NCBI RefSeq assembly: GCF_005938125.1
Contig: NZ_VCQN01000001.1
Location: 930,001 to 994,000 of the forward strand
Direction of reading: 5' to 3'
DNA from: Bacillus sp. BHET2
Lineage (GTDB): Bacteria; Bacillota; Bacilli; Bacillales; Bacillaceae_B
Length of the DNA: 64,000 bases
The notes beneath the pieces were generated by a model. That model was given only the letters and a program-made list of their open reading frames with translations. It was not told the DNA's origin and did no database searches. A program made the position numbers and the translations under genes. Positions 43,195-50,973 of this stretch are shown here, one piece after another (the stretch's first letter is position 1; each line of letters starts with the position of its first letter).

Positions 43195-43872
43195 TCACTT
43201 TTTGAATGAAGTAAACTTCAATACAATTTTCATAAATTCATCATAGGAGGAGAAGTGTTTGTTCCAAGAATTATACCATTTCCGAATTGTTTCCAAGAGC
43301 CAAAATGGAATGGCTCTTCCCTCAATGAGATCGTAATGATCTTCGTATGCTTTTTTTAAATGCTCCCACCTGAAATCATTTCCTGGAAGGACGTACTCAG
43401 ACACATCTATGATTTTGGCTCTTCCGTTTTGAAGTAAAATATTTTTCAAATGAATGTCCCTCGGATTCAATCCTTGATTACGGACATAACGTCTTGCATC
43501 TTCCACATCCAGAACCACTTGCTCTGGAATATGAATCCCTTGCAATAGACAGTCAAAGAGCGTTAACCCTTCTTCATAACTTAATACAAGTACATTATCG
43601 TAAGCAGCATAGCAAGTTGAGAAAAATGTAGAACCTTTTATCAAAGAGTAAACCTTTTCCTCTATGTTAATTTTTGAAACTTTATCTTCTGCGTAAAGTT
43701 TAAAAGCGAAATCCGGTGCATAGAGAGATTGAAAGACTGCTGCATCCGTCCCAACACCAATGCACCTAATTTTAGTATCCCCACCATGGACCGTGACAGG
43801 TTCGTTATTCGGGCTTGAAGACACGTTTATGTGAGAAAGAGATGGCAGTACTACTTCCCATTTATTCTCCAT
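43195..43872 (-). CDS. Serine/threonine kinase-like protein (YrzF type)
   Basis: A 225-residue small kinase fold. The glycine-poor ATP loop is CIGVGTDAAVFQSLY (about 38-52), lysine in FAFKLYAED, catalytic loop LNPRDIHLKNILL (D about 147, N about 152) and DVSEY in place of DFG (about 167). The HRD motif reads PRD, as in B. subtilis YrzF/RIO-like proteins. Kinase activity is plausible but not certain. ATG 43872 with AAGGGAG is preferred to a start 84 bases upstream. Single gene. Confidence 0.8.
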   Translation of the reverse strand: MENKWEVVLPSLSHINVSSSPNNEPVTVHGGDTKIRCIGVGTDAAVFQSLYAPDFAFKLYAEDKVSKINIEEKVYSLIKGSTFFSTCYAAYDNVLVLSYEEGLTLFDCLLQGIHIPEQVVLDVEDARRYVRNQGLNPRDIHLKNILLQNGRAKIIDVSEYVLPGNDFRWEHLKKAYEDHYDLIEGRAIPFWLLETIRKWYNSWNKHFSSYDEFMKIVLKFTSFKK

Positions 43873-44160
43873 ATATTCTCCCTTCGATCGATTTCTACTA
43901 AAGTATGTTTCTACGTTATCCCTTATTCTGAATAATATAGCACCTGCCATGATCATAATTCAATTTATAGAGTATTAGTTTCCATAGTAATATTAGACAC
44001 TTGGAGTCATCAATCGATACATACTCTTCATCTTAGGATTCTCCATATACTTGTCGGGTTATTCTGACCTTTCGATCTTGATCTCCTCCAAAAATACGAG
44101 ATACCTTTAAAGATAATCTACTTCACCTTGCTTATTTATTGCTCCTTTTAGAAAAATACA
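43873..44160. other. Intergenic region without recognised features
   Basis: About 290 AT-rich bases between the kinase-like gene and the MFS terminator; no ORF or repeat seen. Confidence 0.5.
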
Positions 44161-44164
44161 AAAA

Positions 44165-44188
44165 GAGAAGACTATATCCAGCCTTCTC
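44165..44188 (-). terminator. Terminator of the MFS gene
   Basis: GAGAAG/CTTCTC stem, followed on the minus strand by TTTTTG, just after the stop at 44198. Confidence 0.6.
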
Positions 44189-44197
44189 CGTCCCCGA

Positions 44198-45469
44198 CTA
44201 TCCTACTATTACAGGCTCATTTTGCGGTTCCAATGTTACACTTTCTCTTCGGATATCCAATTCAGGTGTAATGATTTTTAAAATTAATGTTCCAACAAAT
44301 CCAATTAAAAGGATCATTAAAGCCATTATATTCGATGGTAGTATCGCCCCTAGTGATACTGTGACGGATGCAATCAACATGGATAAGTTAAACTTCAATC
44401 CATTGAATGCCATATAAGAACTGCGAGCATCGTCCGGTGGTATGGCTGCCATGTATGATTGTTCAACCGGAACTCGGAATACTTCACCAATTGTTAGTAT
44501 CGCCATCATAGCAAATAAGATGAACAAGTTGGTAGAGTAAGCGAGAGTGGCATACCCTAAGGAAAAGAAGAAACAACTCCAAACTAGAACGGTTTTGTCT
44601 TTTAAAGTGTGCGGAATTCTTGTTACAAAGAGCATGAGTATTACGACTAGAATCGTATTTTCACTCCGGAGGATCCCCATCGTTTGCACACCGTCTATGT
44701 TCCAAAAAAGAAATCGTTGTGGATGCAATTCCTCGCTTAGGCGTATTCCGATATAATTGGTAAGCTGAAATTCCATAGAAAGAAGAAGTACGCCTGCAAC
44801 CGTGAAAAGAACAAATAGTTTGTCGTGCATCACTTTCCCATAGTTCGAAAATAATTGCCTTACGTGTTGAGATGGTGTAAGTTCAGCCTTTACCGGAGCA
44901 TAACTTTCATCTATGAAAAAGGCAACCAATGAAGCAGTTACAGCCGATGCAACACTTAGAGCAAGGAACAGCTCGAACAAATAATCTTTAAACAAGAACG
45001 CACCGATGATCCCCCCAATCGCAATGGATAAATTGTTAGCCCAATACGTAATAGAGTACATCAACTTCCGTTGTGATGGTGTGCTTACATCAATCATCAT
45101 CGCCTGGTTAGCGGGTCCTGCTAGCCCCCAGCATATACTGTTAATCGTCATCATTGCAAAGGTAATCGATGCTGATTCAAACCAGGTCGAGTTACTTGCC
45201 ATCATGGTGAGAAAAGCTAAGAAACGAAGCGTCTCTGCGAATAACATAATTTTCTTTCGGCCAAATTGATCTGCGAAATAGCCTCCCAGGAAATTAATCC
45301 CGATTCCAACAAATACATTGATCAGTAAGAGAAGTCCCGCCAATTTCGCTCCAAAATGAACCGCTAAATAAATGGACATAAACGGAAAAATCATACTTCC
45401 GATAAAACGACTCATAAAGGTTTCGATTATCCGTATTTTGATATTTTTATGAAAATCTTTAAATCTCAT
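44198..45469 (-). CDS. MFS transporter
   Basis: A 423-residue protein with twelve membrane helices and a 50-residue central loop (about 200-235). The loop 2-3 motif GGYFADQFGRKKIM (about 62-75) is the DxxGRR/K signature of drug:H+ antiporters. The family includes multidrug exporters and sugar exporters, so the substrate is unknown. GAAGG at a good distance supports the start. Faces no partner in its direction; a small HTH gene lies 38 bp upstream on the same strand and may control it. Confidence 0.85.
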   Translation of the reverse strand: MRFKDFHKNIKIRIIETFMSRFIGSMIFPFMSIYLAVHFGAKLAGLLLLINVFVGIGINFLGGYFADQFGRKKIMLFAETLRFLAFLTMMASNSTWFESASITFAMMTINSICWGLAGPANQAMMIDVSTPSQRKLMYSITYWANNLSIAIGGIIGAFLFKDYLFELFLALSVASAVTASLVAFFIDESYAPVKAELTPSQHVRQLFSNYGKVMHDKLFVLFTVAGVLLLSMEFQLTNYIGIRLSEELHPQRFLFWNIDGVQTMGILRSENTILVVILMLFVTRIPHTLKDKTVLVWSCFFFSLGYATLAYSTNLFILFAMMAILTIGEVFRVPVEQSYMAAIPPDDARSSYMAFNGLKFNLSMLIASVTVSLGAILPSNIMALMILLIGFVGTLILKIITPELDIRRESVTLEPQNEPVIVG

Positions 45470-45507
45470 ACTATTCCTTCTCTCTGTATATCAAACATCT
45501 GCTTGTA

Positions 45508-45783
45508 TCACTCATCTAAGAGCTTTGTTAGTAACGTGATATTTACTCCAAGAGCTTGAAATATAGCTCGACAGGTAATATCACTCACCTTTCCCTTCCC
45601 TCCTTCAAGTCTTTTTACTGTTTGAGCGCACACATTTGCTTTTTGCGCTAAATCCTCTTGCGTTAATTGAGACTTCACACGCAGTATGTACACAATTTCT
45701 CCCATATGTAGTTCGTTACTACTGGAATCCTCTCTTACTAAACAATTATTAATGGAGTTACAAAGTTTCTTCATGTCACTCAT
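45508..45783 (-). CDS. XRE-family helix-turn-helix regulator
   Basis: Ninety-one residues: an N-terminal 20-residue extension, then an XRE HTH (LTQEDLAQKANVCAQTVKRLEGGKGKVS, about 44-71). No ligand domain. ATG 45783 with GGAGGGG is preferred to a longer frame. It precedes the MFS transporter by 38 bp with no terminator between, so both may be one unit and the regulator may control the exporter. Confidence 0.8.
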   Translation of the reverse strand: MSDMKKLCNSINNCLVREDSSSNELHMGEIVYILRVKSQLTQEDLAQKANVCAQTVKRLEGGKGKVSDITCRAIFQALGVNITLLTKLLDE

Positions 45784-45973
45784 CAGATGTCCCCTCCAAC
45801 AATTGGCAAAATGGTATTTACTAAATATAAAGAAATTTCTCCATATTATCAAGGGGGATTTGCCTACTTCTCATATTTACATTATAAGGGTCAGGTGCAT
45901 CCTTTTCTTCAATCATTTGTCTGATTCGGGTTAAGACTTTGGGATGACACTGACACTAAGTAAATTCCCAAAT

Positions 45974-46003
45974 AAAAAAAAGCACCCATGAAGATGCTTT
46001 TTA
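45974..46003 (-). terminator. Terminator of the 75-residue membrane protein
   Basis: AAAAGCA...TGCTTTT stem, eight-T tail on the minus strand. Confidence 0.65.
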
Positions 46004-46021
46004 GATTAAGAATTTTCATTA

Positions 46022-46249
46022 TTATAAGGCTAAAAACAAATCCCATTTTAATGAATAATAAACCGTACTGATTCCCACGCCTACTACAATGAAGCCTACT
46101 ATATTTTCAATCAGCTTATCTGGTAACTTAATAAATTTAAGGACTGTATATATTAACGTGGTCAAAGAAAGTGTAACTAATGAAACAATGGCGATATTAA
46201 TCGCAACTGTCTTAACTGGTTCTGTAAATATTTCACTAAATTCCAACAA
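46022..46249 (-). CDS. Small membrane protein
   Basis: Seventy-five residues with two membrane helices (about 12-36 and 47-68). TTG start at 46249 with AGGAGGG six bases upstream. A K-rich loop (KFIKLPDKLIE) joins the helices. No family recognised. Single gene with its own terminator. Confidence 0.65.
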   Translation of the reverse strand: MLEFSEIFTEPVKTVAINIAIVSLVTLSLTTLIYTVLKFIKLPDKLIENIVGFIVVGVGISTVYYSLKWDLFLAL

Positions 46250-46418
46250 GAAGGACCCTCCTGATATGATTCATGACTTTCTCATATTTTCTCTAAATAT
46301 GTAGTATCAAGATGTCTATTATACTAAAAACAACGATCCTTTGATAGGGGTAAATGATAGGACGTATTTAATTCCTAATGTGTAAAAATGCCTATAAGAA
46401 TATATTTGTACAAATAGA

Positions 46419-46481
46419 AGAGTAAATAAGGAGATCTATTTGAATATACCCTATTTTCAAGCAGTTTCCTTTATTTACTCT
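46419..46481. repeat. Imperfect inverted repeat upstream of the 50-residue ORF
   Basis: AGAGTAAATAA (46419-46429) and TTATTTACTCT (46471-46481) are perfect 11-bp arms, with GGA/TCC extending the pairing after a one-base bulge; loop about 35 nt. No poly-T tail, so not a standard terminator. Confidence 0.5.
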
Positions 46482-46532
46482 TTCAAAGTTTATGGTAGTA
46501 TATACCTACAAAACATTTAGTGAGGTCATATC

Positions 46533-46685
46533 ATGGAATATAATTTAGGAGATAAAATCATATATCAAGAGGAAGAGTACTATGTGTATTGGATATATGA
46601 TAGTCAATATATTGAGATTTCTAAAGATAATCGAAATAACTGCGAGCTGGTTCACATTTCTGAAATCCAGAAACGAAATGGCTAA
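46533..46685 (+). CDS. 50-residue protein, unknown, SH3-like pattern
   Basis: A clear small gene: GTGAGG eight bases before ATG 46533, 51 codons with ordinary codon use. The product has an acidic-aromatic stretch YQEEEYYVYWIYDSQYIEI (residues 11-29) that reads as three to four beta strands. One cysteine, no membrane helix. The family is not recognised. It is isolated, with an imperfect inverted repeat 50 bases upstream. Confidence 0.65.
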   Translation: MEYNLGDKIIYQEEEYYVYWIYDSQYIEISKDNRNNCELVHISEIQKRNG

Positions 46686-46935
46686 AATAGTATAAGAACC
46701 TTCTAACCTTAAGTTCTATGCTTCTTTCATTAATGAATGACACATCCTTGTGGGCATCTTCGTCATTCAATTGTTATATGCTCCGGATGAACGCTATCAT
46801 ATAGTTACTTTCCTGTAAGAGGCTCATTTCGTAAACTTTGTTGCTAATGATAGTATCAGAATTTGATTTACAATATCAAAGATCAGTAGATTGGTATATC
46901 AGTCTTGTAATCACTTCCAAAGACAAAAATAAGCT

Positions 46936-47271
46936 TCATGGTACAAACGGAGCGAATACAATGAGTAAAATAATGATTGTTCCTATCACATATGTCGTTT
47001 TATAAGAAAGTTTGTGTTCCCTGCTCACGTTCATAAACCCAGAAAATTGTAACCAGTTTTTATACATGAGGAGTAAGATTAATAAGATGGCTAGAATGAC
47101 TAAGAAAGCCCCTGATGTTCCATCCACATTAATTCCTAATGATTTGTACAATAATTTGATGGATCCTCCAATGAAAGCTCCGAGGAAAAAGAAGATAAAA
47201 ATAAATCGAAAAAATTCTAACGTGTTTGTATAGGTGCCTTTTTGTTTACTAATGTATTTCATGTGATTCAC
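46936..47271 (-). CDS. Membrane protein, unknown function
   Basis: A 111-residue protein with three membrane helices (about 22-42, 55-75 and 88-107). The GTG start at 47271 overlaps the grpB stop (GTGA), so the two are probably translationally coupled; ATG 47262 is the alternative. No family recognised. Confidence 0.7.
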   Translation of the reverse strand: MNHMKYISKQKGTYTNTLEFFRFIFIFFFLGAFIGGSIKLLYKSLGINVDGTSGAFLVILAILLILLLMYKNWLQFSGFMNVSREHKLSYKTTYVIGTIIILLIVFAPFVP

Positions 47272-47792
47272 TCGTCCTGTTTCTTCGCACGTCTGACAAT
47301 CTCCTTAATGAATGGCTCTTTCTCCTGAGTATATTTGGGGCGGTCAAATTGATAGAGAGCTGCCAATTCTTTTTTCAAATCCCGATATTCCTCTGCTACT
47401 TTAGGAAAGGTTCTTAAGTAATTACGGAATAGGAGCTTATTGTTCCATTCACTAGATTCAAACTCACAGATATGAAGGTGACAAGTGCCTCTTTGCAACT
47501 CTCCTTTTCGAAAGAATCTGCGATCAGTCAACTCTGGTTTATGAACATACACATAAGCTATTTTCTTTAATGGTTCAATTAAGCTCAGTACATCCTCAAG
47601 ATCTTTCACACCTACCAGCAAATCAATAATCGGCTTCGCATCCAACCCTTTCACAGACGTACTGCCAATATGTTCGATCCCAATGAGGGACGGACCTATT
47701 GCTTGAGTGATCATCTCTTTTTCTTGATTAAATCTCAATTCCCAAAGTGGATCGTAGGGGCTTAAATGGACAAATGATTTTTTTGTTGTCAT
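47268..47792 (-). CDS. GrpB family nucleotidyltransferase
   Basis: A 174-residue GrpB-domain protein: VHLSPYDPLWELRF at the N-terminus, IEHIGSTSVKGLDAKPIIDLLVGV (about 35-58), the family core with GST and DID-like acid, and HICEFESSEWNNKLLFRNYLR (about 112-132). The fold belongs to the nucleotidyltransferase superfamily; the reaction is unknown. A core of the palindromic repeat (GAGGGACGGACCT, 47685-47697) lies in-frame and supplies GPSLI just before IEHIGST. ATG 47792 with AAGGTG is preferred to one 18 bases upstream. Overlaps the next small membrane gene by 4 bp. Confidence 0.85.
   Translation of the reverse strand: MTTKKSFVHLSPYDPLWELRFNQEKEMITQAIGPSLIGIEHIGSTSVKGLDAKPIIDLLVGVKDLEDVLSLIEPLKKIAYVYVHKPELTDRRFFRKGELQRGTCHLHICEFESSEWNNKLLFRNYLRTFPKVAEEYRDLKKELAALYQFDRPKYTQEKEPFIKEIVRRAKKQDE
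47685..47697. repeat. Repeat core inside the GrpB gene
   Basis: GAGGGACGGACCT, identical to the left arm of the palindromic elements, in-frame within grpB and read as GPSL on the minus strand. No second arm nearby. Confidence 0.7.
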
Positions 47793-47907
47793 TTGGGACA
47801 CCTTCTTCATTTAACATATTCTTTAAATAGGATATAGTTACACTTACATATTTGACCCAAAATTAGTAAAAGACCTTCATTAGCACTTATAAGTAAAACA
47901 AAGATTT

Positions 47908-48573
47908 CTAGCTAAGAGCTTTAATATAATGTGGTAATTCCATCAACTCATCGATCACTGTGTCTGCATGATCAGCATGACTCCATAAAGGGTCTCTTTT
48001 CCATGCGCCTTTCATCCCCACTTGTTGAGCTCCGGATACATCATATTGCGGGTGGTCCCCGATAAAGATGCACTCTGAAGACTCTAAATTCAGCCTTTCC
48101 AACGCTCTCTGAAAAAGTTCAGGATCAGGTTTTTTTATACCTTCCCATTCTGAAATGAGAATTTCATCAAAATATGCTTTAATTTCCAGAGCTATAATAT
48201 TGTCCATTTGAAACCGTCCAAAACCATTGGTGATCATCCCAAGCTTTATGTTTGCCGATTTTAATTCGTCCAACATTTGATGCAAATGTGGAAAAGGGAC
48301 ACAACTATTCCTAAATTCCCTGAGGTAATCATCCAGCATTTCCTCCCATGTTAGTTCCGTGATTTTGAATTCCTCTATAAGCTGCTTGTATACCTTATCT
48401 TTCCAAACATATCCACGCTGATCTAATTCAATGAACCTTTGTATGTAGGACGTTTCAGGAATATGATTTAGCCATTTATGAAGTCTCTCATATTGATTTG
48501 TTATAAATTGTTGTACTGATGCATCCCTGTTAAGCAGGGTTCCGTCCAGGTCGAAAATGGCTGCTTTTATCAT
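47908..48573 (-). CDS. HAD-superfamily hydrolase
   Basis: A 221-residue HAD type IA enzyme: motif I AIFDLDGTLLNR (about 5-16), motif II MITNGFG (about 116), motif III lysine in IKKPDPELF (about 146) and motif IV FIGDHPQYDVSGA (about 170-182). ATG 48573 has AAAGGAGG nine bases upstream; an earlier ATG overlaps it. Phosphatase with unknown substrate; single gene. Confidence 0.87.
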   Translation of the reverse strand: MIKAAIFDLDGTLLNRDASVQQFITNQYERLHKWLNHIPETSYIQRFIELDQRGYVWKDKVYKQLIEEFKITELTWEEMLDDYLREFRNSCVPFPHLHQMLDELKSANIKLGMITNGFGRFQMDNIIALEIKAYFDEILISEWEGIKKPDPELFQRALERLNLESSECIFIGDHPQYDVSGAQQVGMKGAWKRDPLWSHADHADTVIDELMELPHYIKALS

Positions 48574-48623
48574 GTTGATTTCCTCCTTTTCACTCATTTT
48601 GATTTGAGTGTTTTCTTATTATA

Positions 48624-48701
48624 TTAGGACGATTCTTCATACCCAATAGCATCATAGAATCGATGTGCTCTTCTGGTGGCTAACGCTAATAACTTTGAAT
48701 T
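48624..48701 (-). pseudogene. C-terminal remnant of a GNAT acetyltransferase
   Basis: On the minus strand, in a frame other than that of the methyltransferase fragment upstream, 25 codons read ...KLLALATRRAHRFYDAIGYEESS then stop. LATRRAHRFYDxxGYEES is the standard GNAT C-terminal motif (alanine-rich helix plus FYxxxGY). No acetyl-CoA motif remains. The fragment abuts and partly overlaps the truncated methyltransferase, so a deletion has probably joined the two genes. Confidence 0.6.
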
Positions 48702-48976
48702 TCTATATTATGAGGTTTTCTCGCAGCCTCAATTTGGCTACTTGATAAATCCACTCCCCACAGCTCACTTGCATGATTACGATACATATATTCCAATGAA
48801 TGACCGCTTCCACATCCAATATCAAGCACCTTATTCCCTTTAACACTACCGAGGAGTTGTACTTCATCCTCTGTCGGTGCAAGTGGCCCGTATTCTGGGA
48901 GTGGGTTTCTTCCGTAGAAACGGGGAGCTGCCTCGTTCCAGCTTTCCTTATTAATAGAAATGGTTTTTGAGTCCAT
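48686..48976 (-). pseudogene. SAM methyltransferase, truncated to its N-terminal 96 residues
   Basis: The frame opens with a normal start and gives ESWNEAAPRFYGRNPLPEYGP, then methyltransferase motif I KVLDIGCGSGHSLEYM (about 50-65) and motif II LWGVDLSSSQIEAARK. It stops after 96 residues; complete members of this group are about 240-250 residues, so the catalytic C-terminal half is missing. The sequence after the stop matches a GNAT C-terminus in another frame, indicating a fusion deletion. Unlikely to be functional as a methyltransferase. Confidence 0.75.
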
Positions 48977-49124
48977 AAAATCCCTCCTAGTTATTCACAT
49001 GATATTTCTAAAAGAAATTAAATTAGCAACAACTATTTAAAATATGAAAAAATGCCGTTTAATTACTAGTTCCTGAAGAAATTATTAATTCGTGATATCT
49101 GTACAGGCATTCTAAAAGATTTTT

Positions 49125-49133
49125 CATACGTTA
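49125..49133 (+). promoter_or_regulatory. SigK-like -10 element (CATACGTTA)
   Basis: Matches CATANNNTA, 22 bp before the start of the Ena-like gene. The -35 AC is not at the canonical distance, so the support is moderate. Same element as at 12059. Confidence 0.4.
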
Positions 49134-49155
49134 ATATATACAGGAGGTGAAAGAT

Positions 49156-49551
49156 ATGAACTGTTACAACACCCCTCTAGGTTGGAAGGATGATAAATGT
49201 CCTCCGAGACCTAAAAAAGAGTGCAAAAATGCTCACTACGAAAACTGTGCTCCGTTCGCAGGTACTGGAAACCAAGATGTAAATACAATATTTGACGTTC
49301 AATCCACAAGTATTCCAGTTATTGCTGCAGGTACTATTGAAAACTTTAGTACTCAGGCGATTAATGTTCGATTTGAAAGAAGTGTAAGCAATCAGCCAAT
49401 TGTTCTTTTAGTTCAACCCCATAGTTCTTTAACCTTTGTTTATGATCATTTAACAAGAATCGCAACTACAGGCACTGCACCAGAAAGAATGTACAATGGA
49501 TCTTTAAAAATTCAATTGAATTATTCTTTTGAAACAACTTGTAAAGAATAA
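49156..49551 (+). CDS. Ena-like endospore appendage subunit candidate (DUF3992-like)
   Basis: A 131-residue protein. The N-terminal 31 residues hold four cysteines (3, 15, 23, 31) in a proline- and lysine-rich tail, followed by a beta-sandwich-like core whose second half, IVLLVQPHSSLTFVYDHL then SLKIQLNYSFETTCK, follows the pattern of DUF3992/Ena1 subunits (LVxxGxSxxFTxRxF...YxGxFxIxxRY), with a final cysteine at 129. Cysteine-bearing N-terminal connectors in Ena pili make disulphides between subunits. ATG 49156 with AGGAGGTG is chosen; an in-frame GTG nine bases upstream overlaps the site. A SigK-like -10 element lies upstream. Assignment rests on pattern, not alignment. Confidence 0.6.
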   Translation: MNCYNTPLGWKDDKCPPRPKKECKNAHYENCAPFAGTGNQDVNTIFDVQSTSIPVIAAGTIENFSTQAINVRFERSVSNQPIVLLVQPHSSLTFVYDHLTRIATTGTAPERMYNGSLKIQLNYSFETTCKE

Positions 49552-49554
49552 GAA

Positions 49555-49580
49555 TAAAGCGGGACCTTCTCGCTTTTTTC
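49555..49580 (+). terminator. Terminator of the Ena-like gene
   Basis: AAAGCGGGA...TCTCGCTTT-type stem followed by six T. Confidence 0.7.
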
Positions 49581-49584
49581 TTAT

Positions 49585-50109
49585 TCACATGTTCTTCATG
49601 ATCGATATGCCCTTCTGATTGTGTATTCCCTCAGCAGTTGAAAGAATCTCATGATATACCTCATTCCATGCAGGGTAATAATCTGACACCCTGGCTGGAT
49701 CGATCCAGCATCTTTCTACAGATTCATATTCCGCTTCAAATCGATGGACTTGATCTACTTCCATTTGATAAAAAATTTGATACCCCACTTTGGGATAGTG
49801 GCCATCTTCATTCCAGTAGGGATTGTCATGATGATCCACAATGATATATCCTAATAGATGGGAATGCCCCGAAACATACGCTTCTTCCATTGCTTCCCTT
49901 TCCAAACACTCTTCTGGAGATTCACCTTTCTCTAAATGCCCTCCTGGAAAATCCCAGCCTCTTTTACGCAGCTTCACTAGAAGTAATTTTCCACTATTAA
50001 AGCAGAAGCCATGTATACTGGTGATTAGCTTCATGTCTGGAAGGTGAATATCCTGTCTCCATGTTAACTTTACTTTCGATTCCCCCCATTTTACGATTGT
50101 AGAAGTCAT
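49585..50109 (-). CDS. NUDIX hydrolase
   Basis: A 174-residue enzyme with a full Nudix box FPGGHLEKGESPEECLEREAMEEAYV (about 54-79; GX5EX7REUXEEXGU except that the GU end is AYV). Family members hydrolyse nucleoside diphosphate derivatives; the substrate is unknown. The frame starts at ATG 50109 with AGGAGG. Single gene, convergent with the Ena-like gene. Confidence 0.85.
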   Translation of the reverse strand: MTSTIVKWGESKVKLTWRQDIHLPDMKLITSIHGFCFNSGKLLLVKLRKRGWDFPGGHLEKGESPEECLEREAMEEAYVSGHSHLLGYIIVDHHDNPYWNEDGHYPKVGYQIFYQMEVDQVHRFEAEYESVERCWIDPARVSDYYPAWNEVYHEILSTAEGIHNQKGISIMKNM

Positions 50110-50205
50110 TTTATCCTCCTATTGTATAAAGAATATTCCATCTATTCACTATATTAACCTATTTTAGAATATAATGGAAAGATAGTACTAGAAAGGGAGA
50201 TACAT

Positions 50206-50346
50206 ATGGGATTAGAAATGAAGAACAATTGTCAGTCATGTCAGAATTTATTGAACGATCATGCATATATCTGTGTTCATGAATGTAGTTTTTGTGAAAA
50301 ATGTACAGATAATTATAACTATACTTGTCCGAATTGTAGTGGGTAG
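50206..50346 (+). CDS. DUF1272-type zinc protein truncated by an in-frame TAG
   Basis: A 46-residue ORF with GGGAG seven bases before ATG. It encodes LEMKNNCQSCQNLL, YICVHECSFCEKCT and YTCPNCSG, the cysteine pattern of DUF1272 (four CxxC pairs). The stop TAG (50344-50346) sits where the family reads E in CPNCGGELVRRP; reading on in the same frame gives LVRRPKS and stops at TAA 50386-50388. So the gene looks like a DUF1272 gene cut short by one GAG-to-TAG change. All cysteines remain, so the product may still bind zinc. Confidence 0.7.
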   Translation: MGLEMKNNCQSCQNLLNDHAYICVHECSFCEKCTDNYNYTCPNCSG

Positions 50347-50400
50347 TTAGTCAGAAGGCCGAAATCGCCAACAGGCATCAAACAGTAAGGAGGAGAACGA

Positions 50401-50922
50401 ATGAATATAGCACTAATGATTATCGATGTCCAGAAAGGGATGTTTACAACCAATCCTTCTATTTATAAAGGGGACACATTACTGGAAAATATTAAAAGAG
50501 CGATGGAATATGCAAAGAAAAAAGAAATCCCTATTATTTTTGTCCAACATAATGGACCTGAAGGAAGTCCGTTAGAGAAGGAGACAGCGGGCTGGAACAT
50601 ACATGAGAGTATCTCACCGGAAGAAGGATCGATTATAATAGAAAAGAATACCCCAGATAGCTTTTATCAAACGGATCTTCAACAAAGATTATCAAATTTA
50701 AACATTGATCACTTAATCATAACCGGTATTCAAACCGAAGCATGCGTGGACACTATCTGCAGAATAGGTTGCAGTAAGGACTACAAGGTAACCCTGCTTA
50801 CAGATGCCCACTCAACTTTCGACAAAACAGAAATTTCGGCAGCACAAATCATTTCACATCACAATGAAGTGTTGCGTTGGTTTGCTGAAGCAGTTAGTAC
50901 AGAAGAATGGCTCCTCCAATAG
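50401..50922 (+). CDS. Isochorismatase-like cysteine hydrolase
   Basis: A 173-residue cysteine hydrolase: ALMIIDVQKGMF with the catalytic aspartate (about 8), the second lysine in EKNTPDSFY (about 82) and the nucleophile cysteine in TGIQTEACVDTICR (about 118). The family includes nicotinamidases and isochorismatases; no residue set decides the substrate. AAGGAGGAG before ATG. It starts 55 bp after the DUF1272-type gene and may share its transcript. Confidence 0.85.
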   Translation: MNIALMIIDVQKGMFTTNPSIYKGDTLLENIKRAMEYAKKKEIPIIFVQHNGPEGSPLEKETAGWNIHESISPEEGSIIIEKNTPDSFYQTDLQQRLSNLNIDHLIITGIQTEACVDTICRIGCSKDYKVTLLTDAHSTFDKTEISAAQIISHHNEVLRWFAEAVSTEEWLLQ

Positions 50923-50931
50923 TACACGAAT

Positions 50932-50969
50932 GAAATGAAGCCCCAGGGTCTTGACCTTTATAGCTTCAT
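50932..50969. terminator. Terminator between the isochorismatase-like and NUDIX genes
   Basis: AATGAAGC/GCTTCATT outer stem with an inner AGGGTC/GACCTT-like pairing; convergent genes end on both sides. Confidence 0.6.
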
Positions 50970-50973
50970 TCTT

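Noticed and set aside
46800..46860. Possible dispersed repeat around TTTCGTAAACTTTGTTGCTA
   Set aside because: It looks vaguely familiar as an intergenic repeat in Bacillus but only one copy is in the window and I cannot support it.
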